A stretch of DNA of 64,000 nt. Source: Drosophila persimilis. Its lineage: Eukaryota > Arthropoda > Insecta > Diptera > Drosophilidae. Shown in pieces: positions 10,638 to 22,156 of the stretch. Made by a program: the position numbers and the translations under genes. Position 1 is the stretch's first letter, and every line of letters starts with the position of its first letter. The DNA lies in the NCBI RefSeq assembly GCF_003286085.1, contig NW_020825607.1:1-64000 (forward strand), read 5' to 3'. Below the pieces are notes generated by a model. That model searched no databases and had not been told where the DNA came from. It was given only the letters and a program-made list of their open reading frames with translations.

Positions 10638-13298
10638 CGATGGGGAACGTTGTGAGTTGCTGCGGATACCGCAACTCTACAGTTATACCCGATACTAAGT
10701 CAGTATGGCTCTCCTCAGGCAGACGCCGCTAATATTAAACGACACGACAAAGAGTGCGTTCGAGAGAGACAGAAAATCAGTCTGAGCGTGACGTCGGGCG
10801 CTGCGTAGCCACTGCAAATTGATTTGTTCCCTTCGGCTATAAAAATGATCTGATCTGATCCAGATTCAGCAGTCTGGTAGATATGATCATTATCTATGAT
10901 TCTGCGTTTTTAGTTTTCTCGTATCCTCAATATTGTGGATGAAACACATTTTCGTCCTTTGTGTGGGCGGAAGGGGGTGGGGCGAAATTTTGACACAAAA
11001 CGTTCAAGTTCCGATATCACAGGAGTGTGGATACCAAATTTGGTTGCTCTAGCTCTTATGGGTTCTGAGATCCTTAAACTCATATTTTTCAATTGGCAAA
11101 ACCGACCATGAAACCTGTGTGTTAGAGAGACAGAGCGAGAAAGAATGAAATTGTTTTCTTGATTCTGGCTATAATAATTCTACGATCTGGTTCAGATTTT
11201 GCACTCTAGAAGATATAGTCGTCTTCTACGATTCTGCTTTTTTAGTTTTCTCGTATCGTCGAATTTGTGGATGCCACAGATTGTCGTCCTTTGTGGGGGC
11301 GGAAGTGGTCTTCTTTTTGTAGCCAAAAGGAATAAATCAATTTGCATTGGCTACGCAGCGACCGCCGGAGGAGAGCCATACTGACTTAGTATCGGGTATA
11401 ACTGTAGAGTTGCGGTGTCCGCAGCAACTCACAACGTTCCCCCTCGTTTCTAATAGCTTATGAACTTGCTTTGCCGCTAACTTCTCACTAAATTCGTCCC
11501 CAGTTATATTGATTTTTTCTTCGTATATAGATTCTTCGTTTTCGTCTTTATGTAGTCTAAAATACGAATATAATCTCTCCCGTAAAACTGATTTAACACC
11601 TGAATGCTGCAGATGTAGCTCTTTCAATTTTTCTCTCAACTCTGCTACGGTTAGGTCTAAGATTTCTTCTCGTTGCATATTACACTATTAGCTAAAATAT
11701 AGTTTACGTTGAATCCGCTTCCTAAAATTTGTAACACCTTAAATCTGTTCTGTATATTCAATACTTGCGTATACAGACATCAGGTGGGAGAATCGTCTTT
11801 TCCAATACACGCAGACAAACGATGCGTTCTTCTTCTTTGTCTTCTTCACGTCGTTGTCGTTCGCAGGGTATACAAGCCGCACGGGGCCGTGCGAAGTGCC
11901 ACTGTTGTTGTTTTCGTCGTTTGCTGCTTTCCTCTTTTCTGCACGTTCGCAATCTGAACGTCTCTTCAGTCCTCTTTGCTCTGTACTTTCGTCGTTGCCT
12001 TTACACTCTTTCCCGTTTGCCTTGCTCTTTTGACGAAAACGAATAGTGTCGTTTTGCGTCCGCTTTCCGCTTTATTTTCGGGTCTGCGTTTATTTTGTAG
12101 TCTCGGCGTTTTGTAGCTCTGTAGCTCTTCGTTGTTAGCTACCTCTGCTCTCTGCACAAAACGAATAGTGTCGTTTTGCGTCCTCTTTCCTCTTTATTTT
12201 CGTTTCTCACTGCCGCTTCTCGGCAACTGCTTTCGTCTGATCTTCGTGGCTTCGTTGGTCGTAATTTCACAATTTTGCGCAAAACTTGATGGTATTGGCA
12301 ACTTGTACACGAATACACATTCACTTGTGGTTCTATCCCGGATGAGCCCCAAATTGTAGGGGTCCTTGGTGAGCTCCCTACAAGTGAGTAAGAATCTGCT
12401 CCAGAAACTCCATCAAATATAAGCCACACGTCGTTGTATTGTCTTTTTTTTAATAAATGGTTAGAATAAGTTTCTTTTTCTTAACACGTTCCTATCTGCA
12501 CGTCTACTCGCTCCCGCAGTCGATACTTAGCTATCGATATATCTTCCTATCATAACCTTGCATCATGGTTAAAACTAGGTCAAGGTCCGATATCACAGGA
12601 GTGTGGATACCAAATTTGGTTGCTCTAGCTCTTATGGGTTCTGAGATCCTTGAACTCATATTTTGCAATTGGCAAAACTGACCATGAAACCTGTGTGTTA
12701 GAGAGACAGAGCGAGAAAGAATGAAATTGTTTTCTTGATTCTGGCTGTAATAATTGAACGATCTGGTTCAGATTTTGCACTCTAAAAGATATAGTCATCC
12801 TCTACGATTCTGCGTTTTTAGTTTTCTCGTATCCTCAATATTGTGGATGCAACAGATTTTCGTCCTTTGTGTGGGCGGAAGGGGGTGGGTCGAAATTTTG
12901 AGATATACGTTTTATAGTGAGATCTAACAGGGGTGCGGATACTAAATTTGGTTACTCTAGCCTTAATAGTCTCTGAGATTTGTGGATGCCCCAGATTTTC
13001 GTCCTTTGCGGGGGCGGAAGTGGGCGGGGCGAAGTTTTGAAATATTTTTGTAGCAGTGACATATCACAGAAGTATGGATCCAAAACATCGTTGCTCTAGC
13101 TCTTATAGTCTTTGAGCACTAGGCGCTGAAGGGGACGGACAGACGGACGGACGGACAGACGGACAGACAGACAGGGCTCAATCGACTCGGCTATTGATAC
13201 TTTATGGGGTCGGAAATGATTCCTTCTGGACGTTACACACATCCACTTTTACCACAAATCTAATATACCCCAATACTCATTTTGAGTATCGGGTATAA
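10638..13298 (+). mobile_element. DINE unit U5 carrying an inverted DINE end and block P3
   Basis: Copy of U2: DINE 10638-11312, inverted DINE end 11313-11446, block P3 11447-12569, DINE 3' part to 13298. The DINE 3' end lost the piece that normally reads TGATGCTGATCAAGAATATA near 13197, so the copies have begun to diverge. Confidence 0.75.
11447..12569 (-). mobile_element. Block P3: LTR end, PBS, leader and gag start
   Basis: Near-identical to P2 at an offset of 8,952 bp. PBS at 12335-12352 and gag start codon at 11676-11678 on the minus strand. The gag frame (11337-11678) again fuses about 78 SAP-containing residues to DINE read-through; one residue (K for Q) differs from P2. Confidence 0.6.
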
Positions 13299-15363
13299 CG
13301 ATGGGGAACGTTGTGAGTTGCTGCGGATACCGCAACTCTACAGTTATACCCGATACTAAGTCAGTATGGCTCTCCTCAGGCAGACGCCGCTAATATTAAA
13401 CGACACGACAAAGAGTGCGTGCGAGAGAGACAGAAAATCAGTCTGAGCGTGACGTCGGGCGCTGCGTAGCCACTGCAAATTGATTTGTTCCCTTCGGCTA
13501 TAAAAATGATCTGATCTGATCCAGATTCAGCAGTCTGGTAGATATGATCATTATCTATGATTCTGCGTTTTTAGTTTTCTCGTATCCTCAATATTGTGGA
13601 TGCAACACATTTTCGTCCTTTGTGTGGGCGGAAGGGGGTGGGGCGAAATTTTGACACAAAACGTTCAAGTTCCGATATCACAGGAGTGTGGATACCAAAT
13701 TTGGTTGCTCTAGCTCTTATGGGTTCTGAGATCCTTAAACTCATATTTTTCAATTGGCAAAACCGACCATGAAACCTGTGTGTTAGAGAGACAGAGCGAG
13801 AAAGAATGAAATTGTTTTCTTGATTCTGGCTATAATAATTATACGATCTGGTTCAGATTTTGCACTCTAGAAGATATAGGCATCTTCTACGATTCTGGGT
13901 TTTTAGTTTTCTCGTATCCTCAATATTGTGGATGCAACAGATTTTCGTCCTTTGTGTGGGCGGAAGGGGGTGGGTCGAAATTTTGAGATATACGTTTTAT
14001 AGTGAGATCTAACAGGGGTGCGGATACTAAATTTGGTTACTCTAGCCTTAATAGTCTCTGAGATTTGTGGATGCCCCAGATTTTCGTCCTTTGCGGGGGC
14101 GGAAGTGGGCGGGGCGAAGTTTTGAAATATTTTTGTAGCAGTGACATATCACAGAAGTATGGATCCAAAACATCGTTGCTCTAGCTCTTATAGTCTTTGA
14201 GCACTAGGCGCTGAAGGGGACGGACAGACGGACGGACGGACAGACGGACAGACAGACAGGGCTCAATCGACTCGGCTATTGATGCTGATCAAGAATATAT
14301 ATACTTTATGGGGTCGGAAATGATTCCTTCTGGACGTTACACACATCCACTTTTACCACAAATCTATAATACCCCAATACTCATTTTGAGTATCGGGTAT
14401 AACGATGGGGAACGTTGTGAGTTGCTGCGGATACCGCAACTCTACAGTTATACCCGATACTAAGTCAGTATGGCTCTCCTCAGGCAGACGCCGCTAATAT
14501 TAAAAGACACGACAAAGAGTGCGTTCGAGAGAGACAGAAAATCAGTCTGAGCGTGACGTCGGGCGCTGCGTAGCCACTGCAAATTGATTTGTTCCCTTCG
14601 GCTATAAAAATGATCTGATCTGATCCAGATTCAGCAGTCTGGTAGATATGATCATTATCTATGATTCTGCGTTTTTAGTTTTCTCGTATCCTCAATATTG
14701 TGGATGCAACACATTTTCGTCCTTTGTGTGGGCGGAAGGGGGTGGGGCGAAATTTTGACACAAAACGTTCAAGTTCCGATATCACAGGAGTGTGGATACC
14801 AAATTTGGTTGCTCTAGCTCTTATGGGTTCTGAGATCCTTAAACTCATATTTTTCAATTGGCAAAACCGACCATGAAACCTGTGTGTTAGAGAGACAGAG
14901 CGAGAAAGAATGAAATTGTTTTCTTGATTCTGGCTATAATAATTATACGATCTGGTTCAGATTTTGCACTCTAGAAGATATAGTCATCCTCTACGATTCT
15001 GCGTAGTTTTCTCGTATCCTCAATATTGTGGATGCAACAGATTTTCGTCCTTTGCGGGGGCGGAAGTGGGCGGGGCGAAGTTTTGAAATATTTTTGTAGC
15101 AGTGACATATCACAGAAGTATGGATCCAAAACATCGTTGCTCTAGCTCTTATAGTCTTTGAGCACTAGGCGCTGAAGGGGACGGACAGACGGACGGACGG
15201 ACAGACGGACAGACAGACAGGGCTCAATCGACTCGGCTATTGATGCTGATCAAGAATATATATACTTTATGGGGTCGGAAATGATTCCTTCTGGACGTTA
15301 CACACATCCACTTTTACCACAAATCTAATATACCCCAATACTCATTTTGAGTATCGGGTATAA
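13299..15363 (+). repeat. Higher-order DINE dimer, copy 1 (1,104 + 961 bp)
   Basis: Two plain DINE units, 13299-14402 (1,104 bp) and 14403-15363 (961 bp). The shorter one lacks an internal segment, joining directly at TTCTGCGTAGTTTTC. The long-short pair recurs at 15364-17428 in the same order and with the same lengths, which marks it as a higher-order repeat. Confidence 0.75.
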
Positions 15364-17428
15364 CGATGGGGAACGTTGTGAGTTGCTGCGGATACCGCAA
15401 CTCTACAGTTATACCCGATACTAAGTCAGTATGGCTCTCCTCAGGCAGACGCCGCTAATATTAAACGACACGACAAAGAGTGCGTTCGAGAGAGACAGAA
15501 AATCAGTCTGAGCGTGACGTCGGGCGCTGCGTAGCCACTGCAAATTGATTTGTTCCCTTCGGCTATAAAAATGATCTGATCTGATCCAGATTCAGCAGTC
15601 TGGTAGATATGATCATTATCTATGATTCTGCGTTTTTAGTTTTCTCGTATCCTCAATATTGTGGATGAAACACATTTTCGTCCTTTGTGTGGGCGGAAGG
15701 GGGTGGGGCGAAATTTTGACACAAAACGTTCAAGTTCCGATATCACAGGAGTGTGGATACCAAATTTGGTTGCTCTAGCTCTTATGGGTTCTGAGATCCT
15801 TAAACTCATATTTTTCAATTGGCAAAACCGACCATGAAACCTGTGTGTTAGAGAGACAGAGCGAGAAAGAATGAAATTGTTTTCTTGATTCTGGCTATAA
15901 TAATTATACGATCTGGTTCAGATTTTGCACTCTAGAAGATATAGGCATCTTCTACGATTCTGGGTTTTTAGTTTTCTCGTATCCTCAATATTGTGGATGC
16001 AACAGATTTTCGTCCTTTGTGTGGGCGGAAGGGGGTGGGTCGAAATTTTGAGATATACGTTTTATAGTGAGATCTAACAGGGGTGCGGATACTAAATTTG
16101 GTTACTCTAGCCTTAATAGTCTCTGAGATTTGTGGATGCCCCAGATTTTCGTCCTTTGCGGGGGCGGAAGTGGGCGGGGCGAAGTTTTGAAATATTTTTG
16201 TAGCAGTGACATATCACAGAAGTATGGATCCAAAACATCGTTGCTCTAGCTCTTATAGTCTTTGAGCACTAGGCGCTGAAGGGGACGGACAGACGGACGG
16301 ACGGACAGACGGACAGACAGACAGGGCTCAATCGACTCGGCTATTGATGCTGATCAAGAATATATATACTTTATGGGGTCGGAAATGATTCCTTCTGGAC
16401 GTTACACACATCCACTTTTACCACAAATCTAATATACCCCAATACTCATTTTGAGTATCGGGTATAACGATGGGGAACGTTGTGAGTTGCTGCGGATACC
16501 GCAACTCTACAGTTATACCCGATACTAAGTCAGTATGGCTCTCCTCAGGCAGACGCCGCTAATATTAAACGACACGACAAAGAGTGCGTTCGAGAGAGAC
16601 AGAAAATCAGTCTGAGCGTGACGTCGGGCGCTGCGTAGCCACTGCAAATTGATTTGTTCCCTTCGGCTATAAAAATGATCTGATCTGATCCAGATTCAGC
16701 AGTCTGGTAGATATGATCATTATCTATGATTCTGCGTTTTTAGTTTTCTCGTATCCTCAATATTGTGGATGAAACACATTTTCGTCCTTTGTGTGGGCGG
16801 AAGGGGGTGGGGCGAAATTTTGACACAAAACGTTCAAGTTCCGATATCACAGGAGTGTGGATACCAAATTTGGTTGCTCTAGCTCTTATGGGTTCTGAGA
16901 TCCTTAAACTCATATTTTTCAATTGGCAAAACCGACCATGAAACCTGTGTGTTAGAGAGACAGAGCGAGAAAGAATGAAATTGTTTTCTTGATTCTGGCT
17001 ATAATAATTATACGATCTGGTTCAGATTTTGCACTCTAGAAGATATAGTCATCCTCTACGATTCTGCGTAGTTTTCTCGTATCCTCAATATTGTGGATGC
17101 AACAGATTTTCGTCCTTTGCGGGGGCGGAAGTGGGCGGGGCGAAGTTTTGAAATATTTTTGTAGCAGTGACATATCACAGAAGTATGGATCCAAAACATC
17201 GTTGCTCTAGCTCTTATAGTCTTTGAGCACTAGGCGCTGAAGGGGACGGACAGACGGACGGACGGACAGACGGACAGACAGACAGGGCTCAATCGACTCG
17301 GCTATTGATGCTGATCAAGAATATATATATTTTATGGGGTCGGAAATGATTCCTTCTGGACGTTACACACATCCACTTTTACCACAAATCTATAATACCC
17401 CAATACTCATTTTGAGTATCGGGTATAA
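15364..17428 (+). repeat. Higher-order DINE dimer, copy 2 (1,104 + 961 bp)
   Basis: Long unit 15364-16467 and short unit 16468-17428, matching copy 1 in order, length and internal deletion. The short unit ends at the start of block G3. Confidence 0.75.
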
Positions 17429-19909
17429 AAAACGAGCGTCTACTTTGTGAGCAATTGCATGGGCCACGCATATTCGTATACCCGGTACTCAGTCAGTAAT
17501 TTATACAATATATTTTATGGGATATGTTTTCATTTTCTTCCTTTTTTTTACATGTGTCTCATTTTCTATTCTCATACCAGCCGTTTTATCTCGCTCCCTA
17601 CCGCCAGATCCCGCAGCCTTTTAAAACCACTTTCCAAAAACTATCTGGTTGACGGATATCCAGATGCTACAATGCATTTGACATTTGTAGCATACACCGT
17701 ATAGCGATACGCTATCATAACGAGCTGATCTTTTTGTAGCGACCAGAGGAGCACGAAGAGCGAACGCAAAGAGAAGAACGAAAAAGCACCGCAAGAGCCT
17801 GGGCACAACAACAACCACGGCGAATATCGAGCAGAGGTTGAAATATTAAAATTGCAAATCGAGCTGCTGAAGCTGCAGAGCGAGAGGGAGAAGGAAGGGA
17901 GAGTAGAGAACACAACACCAGCCGCCAACAATGACGCTGGCGTCATGTTGCTAAATGCCGCCAAAGACATGTTGCCAACATATCATGGCAACATTTCTGG
18001 AAACAACGATGACGTCACAACTTGGATCGTGCAGTTTAAGGCCATTGCAAAAGTGAACAAATTGAAGAATGAGAAGCTACTAATGATGCTAATGTCGAAG
18101 CTTAAGGACAAAGAATTGGTGTGGCTGCATTCGAGTCCGGAGCACATGTCGTTGCCAATCGATCAGTTGTTGAACGTCATGGAAGACACTTTCCATCCCA
18201 AGGAAAGCAAGCTGTTGCTCCGCCGCAAGTTCGAGTCCCGTTCATGGGGACGTAACGAGGAGTTCTCAATGTACTTCAACGCCAAAGTGGCGCTGGCATC
18301 TTGCATAGTCATTGACGACGAGGAGTTTATCGACGGAGTCATCGAAGGTATCCCGGATGTAGGCCTGCGTAGGCAAGCCCACATGCAGTGCTTTGGTGCT
18401 CCATATCAACTAGTCAAGGCGTTCGAGAAGATCATGCTGCCAAAGAAGTACGGTTCAACTGAGGGGGCAAACACTGGAGCATAGCCAACACCCATTCGCT
18501 GCTACAACTGCAACTCTTTGGGCCACGTGGCAGGGGAGTGCCGCAAGCCCAAGCGAGAAAGAGGAGCGTGCTACGGATGCGGCAGCATGAGTCACCAGGT
18601 GTCACACTGTGACGAAAAGAAGAGCAAGGTACATAACGATTACATATACAAATTTAATATATACATTAGCAATTACAATAATAAATGCTTGTCCTTAGAT
18701 TGCCTCATCGACTCAGGGAGCCCAATAAGTTTTATAAAGTTATCATGTCTAGAGCACCAGTCGGAAAATAAACTAAATAAAGCGGAAGAGCGCTCACGAT
18801 TCAGTTCAAATGAAATCAAAGAAGATGATTTATGTTTATATAAGTTTAACAAAGACAAGAAAAACAGAGAAATTGAATTTATTTTGAATAAAAATGCGGA
18901 TTACGCTTATGTTGGACTAAACAATAGCAAACTTAACATCTTTGGTAAAATACCCAGTTTTGTAATTATTAACAAAAATCGAATCAACGGGCGCAGCGTA
19001 GCCACTGCATATTGATTTGTTGCTTTTGGCTACAAACATGATCCGATCTGATCCAGATTTAGCAATCTGATAGATATGGTCGTTATCTATGATTCTGCGT
19101 TTTTAGTTTTCTCGAATCTGCAATATTGTGGATGCAACACATTTTCGTCCTTTGTGTGGGCGGAAGGGGGTGGAGCGAAATTTTGAGATATACGTTTTAT
19201 AGTGAGATCTAACAGGGGTGCGGATACTAAATTTGGTTACTCTAGCGTTAATAGTCTTTGAGATTTGTGGATGCCCCAGATTTTCGTCCTTTGCGGGGGC
19301 GGAAGGGGGTGTGGCGAAATTTTGACACAAAACGGTCAAGGTCCGATATCACAGGAGTGTGGATACCAAATTTGGTTGCTATAGCTCTTATGGGTTCTGA
19401 GATCCTTGAACTCATATTTTGCAATTGGCAAAACCGACCATGTTAGAGTGAGACAGAGCGAGAAAGAGTGAAATTGTTTTCGTGATTCTGGCTATAATAA
19501 TTATACGATCTGGTTCAGATTTTGCACTCTGTAAGATTGACTATATCTTCTTCGATTCTGCGTTTTTAGTTTTCTCGTATCTTAAAATTGTGGATGCCAC
19601 AGATTTTCGCCCTTTGTGGGGGCGGAAGTGGGCGAGGCAAAGTTTTGAAATATTTTTGTAGCAGTGACATATCACAGAAGTCTGGATCCAAAACATCGTT
19701 GCTCTAGCTCTTATAGTCTTTGAGCATTAGACGCTGAAGGGGACGGACAGACGGACAGACAGACATGGCTCAATCGACTCGGCTATTGATGCTGATCAAG
19801 AATATATATACTTTATGGGGTCGGAAACGATTCCTTCTGGACGTTACACACATCCACTTTTACCACAAATCTAATATACCCCAATACTCATTTTGAGTAT
19901 CGGGTATAA
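17429..19909 (+). mobile_element. Block G3 and the last DINE of the array
   Basis: DINE-like 5' end 17429-17752, gag fragment 17753-18988, then a more diverged DINE (18989-19909). That DINE has extra tandem sub-blocks and a 10-bp deletion beside its GA-rich motif near 19441. The array ends here against the LOA element. Confidence 0.75.
17753..18988 (+). pseudogene. Captured gag-protease fragment G3
   Basis: Same breakpoints, TAG codon, CCHC knuckles and DSG motif as G1 and G2. A few nucleotides differ (for example near 17783, K for R, and a silent change near 18238), so G3 is slightly older or from another copy. Confidence 0.8.
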
Positions 19910-22140
19910 AAAGAAACCCCCCTGGTGGTCAAAACAAATAGACATCCTACGTAAAAGCTGCAGGACCCTCTTCAACAGGGCCAAAAACGCGAGCGAGGAG
20001 AGCCACTGGGCAGACTACAAAATCAGTCTGTCACTATATAAAAAGGAAACAAGGAAAGCAAAAATTTTGCTCGGAAATTGAGGAAACGTCAGAGGCCGCA
20101 AGGCTTCGCAAGATTCTGTCAAAAACTAACCCCTCGGTAGGGTATCTTAAAAGGAATGACGGCACGTGGACTAACTCCAGTGAGGAGTCCCTGCACATTC
20201 TACTAGACACGCATTTTCCAGGGTGCACAACCATCGAGACGGTACATCTTCCAGGAGAGGGACCGGTAACCTCGATGGATCACATCCTCACAAAACGTAA
20301 CATAAGCTGGGCAATAAACAGCTTCAACCCGTTCAAATCGCCAGGCCCAGACCAGGTAATCCCGGCCCAACTTCAGAAGGCCGGGGATACGGCCATCAAC
20401 TGGCTACAAGGTATCTTCAGGAAGATACTGGCTGTGGGTACAATCCCGCGAGCATGGCTTAAGGCAAAGATAGTCTTCATTCCCAAAGCAGGAAAAGCCT
20501 CGCACTCAACTGCAAAAGACTTTAGACCAATCAGCCTATCGTCCTTCCTCCTCAAAACCTTTGAGAGACTCGCCGGGCTAAAACTGAGGACAACTATACA
20601 CCCTCAGTTGCTGTCAGGCGCATAGCATGCCTACCGGAAAGGAAAATCCACGGAAACGGCTCTTCATGAAGTGATCTCAGCGGTAGAGAAAACACTGCAT
20701 CACAAAGAGTACTCACTCATAGCCTTTCTCGATATTGAGGGAGCTTTCAACAACGTTGTAACGGGCGCCATTACAGAAGCCCTGACTGACCTGGGGGTGG
20801 ACCGTCACTTAGTGATGCTCATTGATCAATTGCTCACATGCAGGACGGTGACATCATCGATGGGATCGTCCGCCCAGTCAAGGTATGTCAACAGAGGCAC
20901 CTCGCAAGGTGGTGTCCTGTCTCCTCTTCTGTGGAACATAGCAGTCAACAAGATTCTATGTGACCTAGTGGGGGGGCTGCAAAGTCGTGGCCTATGCGGA
21001 CGACGTTGCGATTATCTTCTCGGGGAAATACCCCCAAACACTGTGCGACTTAATGCCCACAAAGCTAGCGCAACTGTCGGATTGGATAGAATCGCGCGGT
21101 CTTGGAGTAAATCCCTCAAAAACGGAACTCGTACTATTCACAAAGAAATACAAGGTCCCGCCCCTCAACCCTCCAATACTACAAGGATGCAGGCTCTCCT
21201 TTAGCGACAGTGCCAGTTACTTAGGGTTGGTAATAAGAAGCTTAGCTGGAACCTGAATGTCAAAGACAGAGTGAAGAAGGCAATGACTGCACTCTACACA
21301 TGCAAAAAAGCTATTGGGCTAAGATGGGGCATGATCCCAAGCATAGTCCAATGGATATATCAAGCTATAGTTAGACCAATACTACTCTACGGAGTTACGG
21401 AGTGGTGGCCGGCCCTATCAAGAAGGGCGATCACCAAGCAACTGGGCAAAGTCCAGCGGACTGCCGCCCTATGCATCAGCGGAGCTCTTCGCACCACCCC
21501 AAATGATGCGCTAAATGCCATCCCATGCCTACAGAGCCTTGACCTCGCAGGAAAGGAACGGGCAGAAGCAGCAGCAATACGTCTAAGAGACTCAGATCAA
21601 TGGGTGACACAGTGCATAGGTCACTCAGCCATATTAAATAATAGCAATACCGTCCCCCCAAAAACAGAGTTCCAAGAGAGTACACAATCACTCCCTTCGA
21701 CACAATCATCCCTCACAGAGACGAATGGCTCGAGGGACTCCCAGGCCCAGATGGGGCCATAAACATCTTCACAGATGGATCAAAGCTGGACGACAGAGTC
21801 GGAGGGCGAATCTACTCTGAACAACTAAACATAAGGCATTCCTTCTGACTCCCAGATGATTGCAGTGTCTTTCAAGCGGAAGTCATAGCAATCAGGGAGG
21901 CTCTAGACTGCCTACAAGCGGCTGCCGTTACGGCAACCAAGCTAAACATTTATAGCGACAGCCAGGCTGCGATCAAATCGCTAGGAAAAGGTGCAGCGTA
22001 GTCATACGTTCCCTCACGGGACACTGGCTAATAGGCACCCACGCTAACAGGCTGGGGGCCCCACATAACGATTTTTGTGGCAGCTGTAAAGACGAGGAAG
22101 AGGAGGAGACAGTGGAACATCTGTTCTATCCTCAACCTAA
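19893..22140 (+). pseudogene. LOA-type ORF2 remnant (RT, RNase H)
   Basis: Frames at 20275-20625, 20671-21204, 20987-21256 and 21271-21762 together cover a non-LTR reverse transcriptase. Visible motifs are FRPISLSSFLLKTFERL, FLDIEGAFNNV, GTSQGGVLSPLLWN and the catalytic AYADDVAI (about residue 2 of the 20987 frame). RNase H begins NIFTDGSK near 21765. Lesions: an in-frame TAG at about 20623 where copy 3 has CAG, a frameshift in the G run near 20970, a small deletion near 21233 and a large RNase H deletion. A C-terminal Cys/His cluster remains near 22075-22120. It cannot make functional ORF2. LOA clade is inferred from RT style plus terminal RNase H. Confidence 0.75.
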
Positions 22141-22156
22141 CCTAACCTAACCTACC
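19910..22156 (+). mobile_element. LOA-clade non-LTR retrotransposon copy 1, truncated and deleted
   Basis: 5'-truncated element abutting a DINE terminus at 19909. Remaining pieces are the linker before RT, the RT domain in broken frames, RNase H remnants and a (CCTAA)n 3' tail (about 22134-22156). Compared with the copy at 45052 it shares internal deletions: 13 bp near 20062, several hundred bp inside RNase H near 21990, and the end of ORF2 near 22127. Confidence 0.75.

Larger units (their letters stand above)
1..19909. repeat. Tandem array of DINE-1/ISY-like (Helitron-related) units
   Basis: Head-to-tail units each begin CGATGGGGAACGTTGTGAG and end GAGTATCGGGTATAA; a subterminal TTATACCCGATACT near the start is complementary to the end, as in DINE-1 elements. 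Unit starts are at 1687, 4366, 7660, 10638, 13299, 14403, 15364 and 16468. Each unit holds a (GGACGGACAGAC)n minisatellite and the conserved end TATACTTTATGGGGTCGG. Two units carry block P and three carry block G (listed separately). The many short 60-codon frames repeating through the array are not genes. Family assignment rests on the terminal sequence, from memory of INE-1/DINE-1. Confidence 0.85.

Noticed and set aside
1..19909. CRISPR-like regular repeats
   Set aside because: Units are about 1 kb transposon copies in animal DNA, with no short direct repeats or unique spacers.
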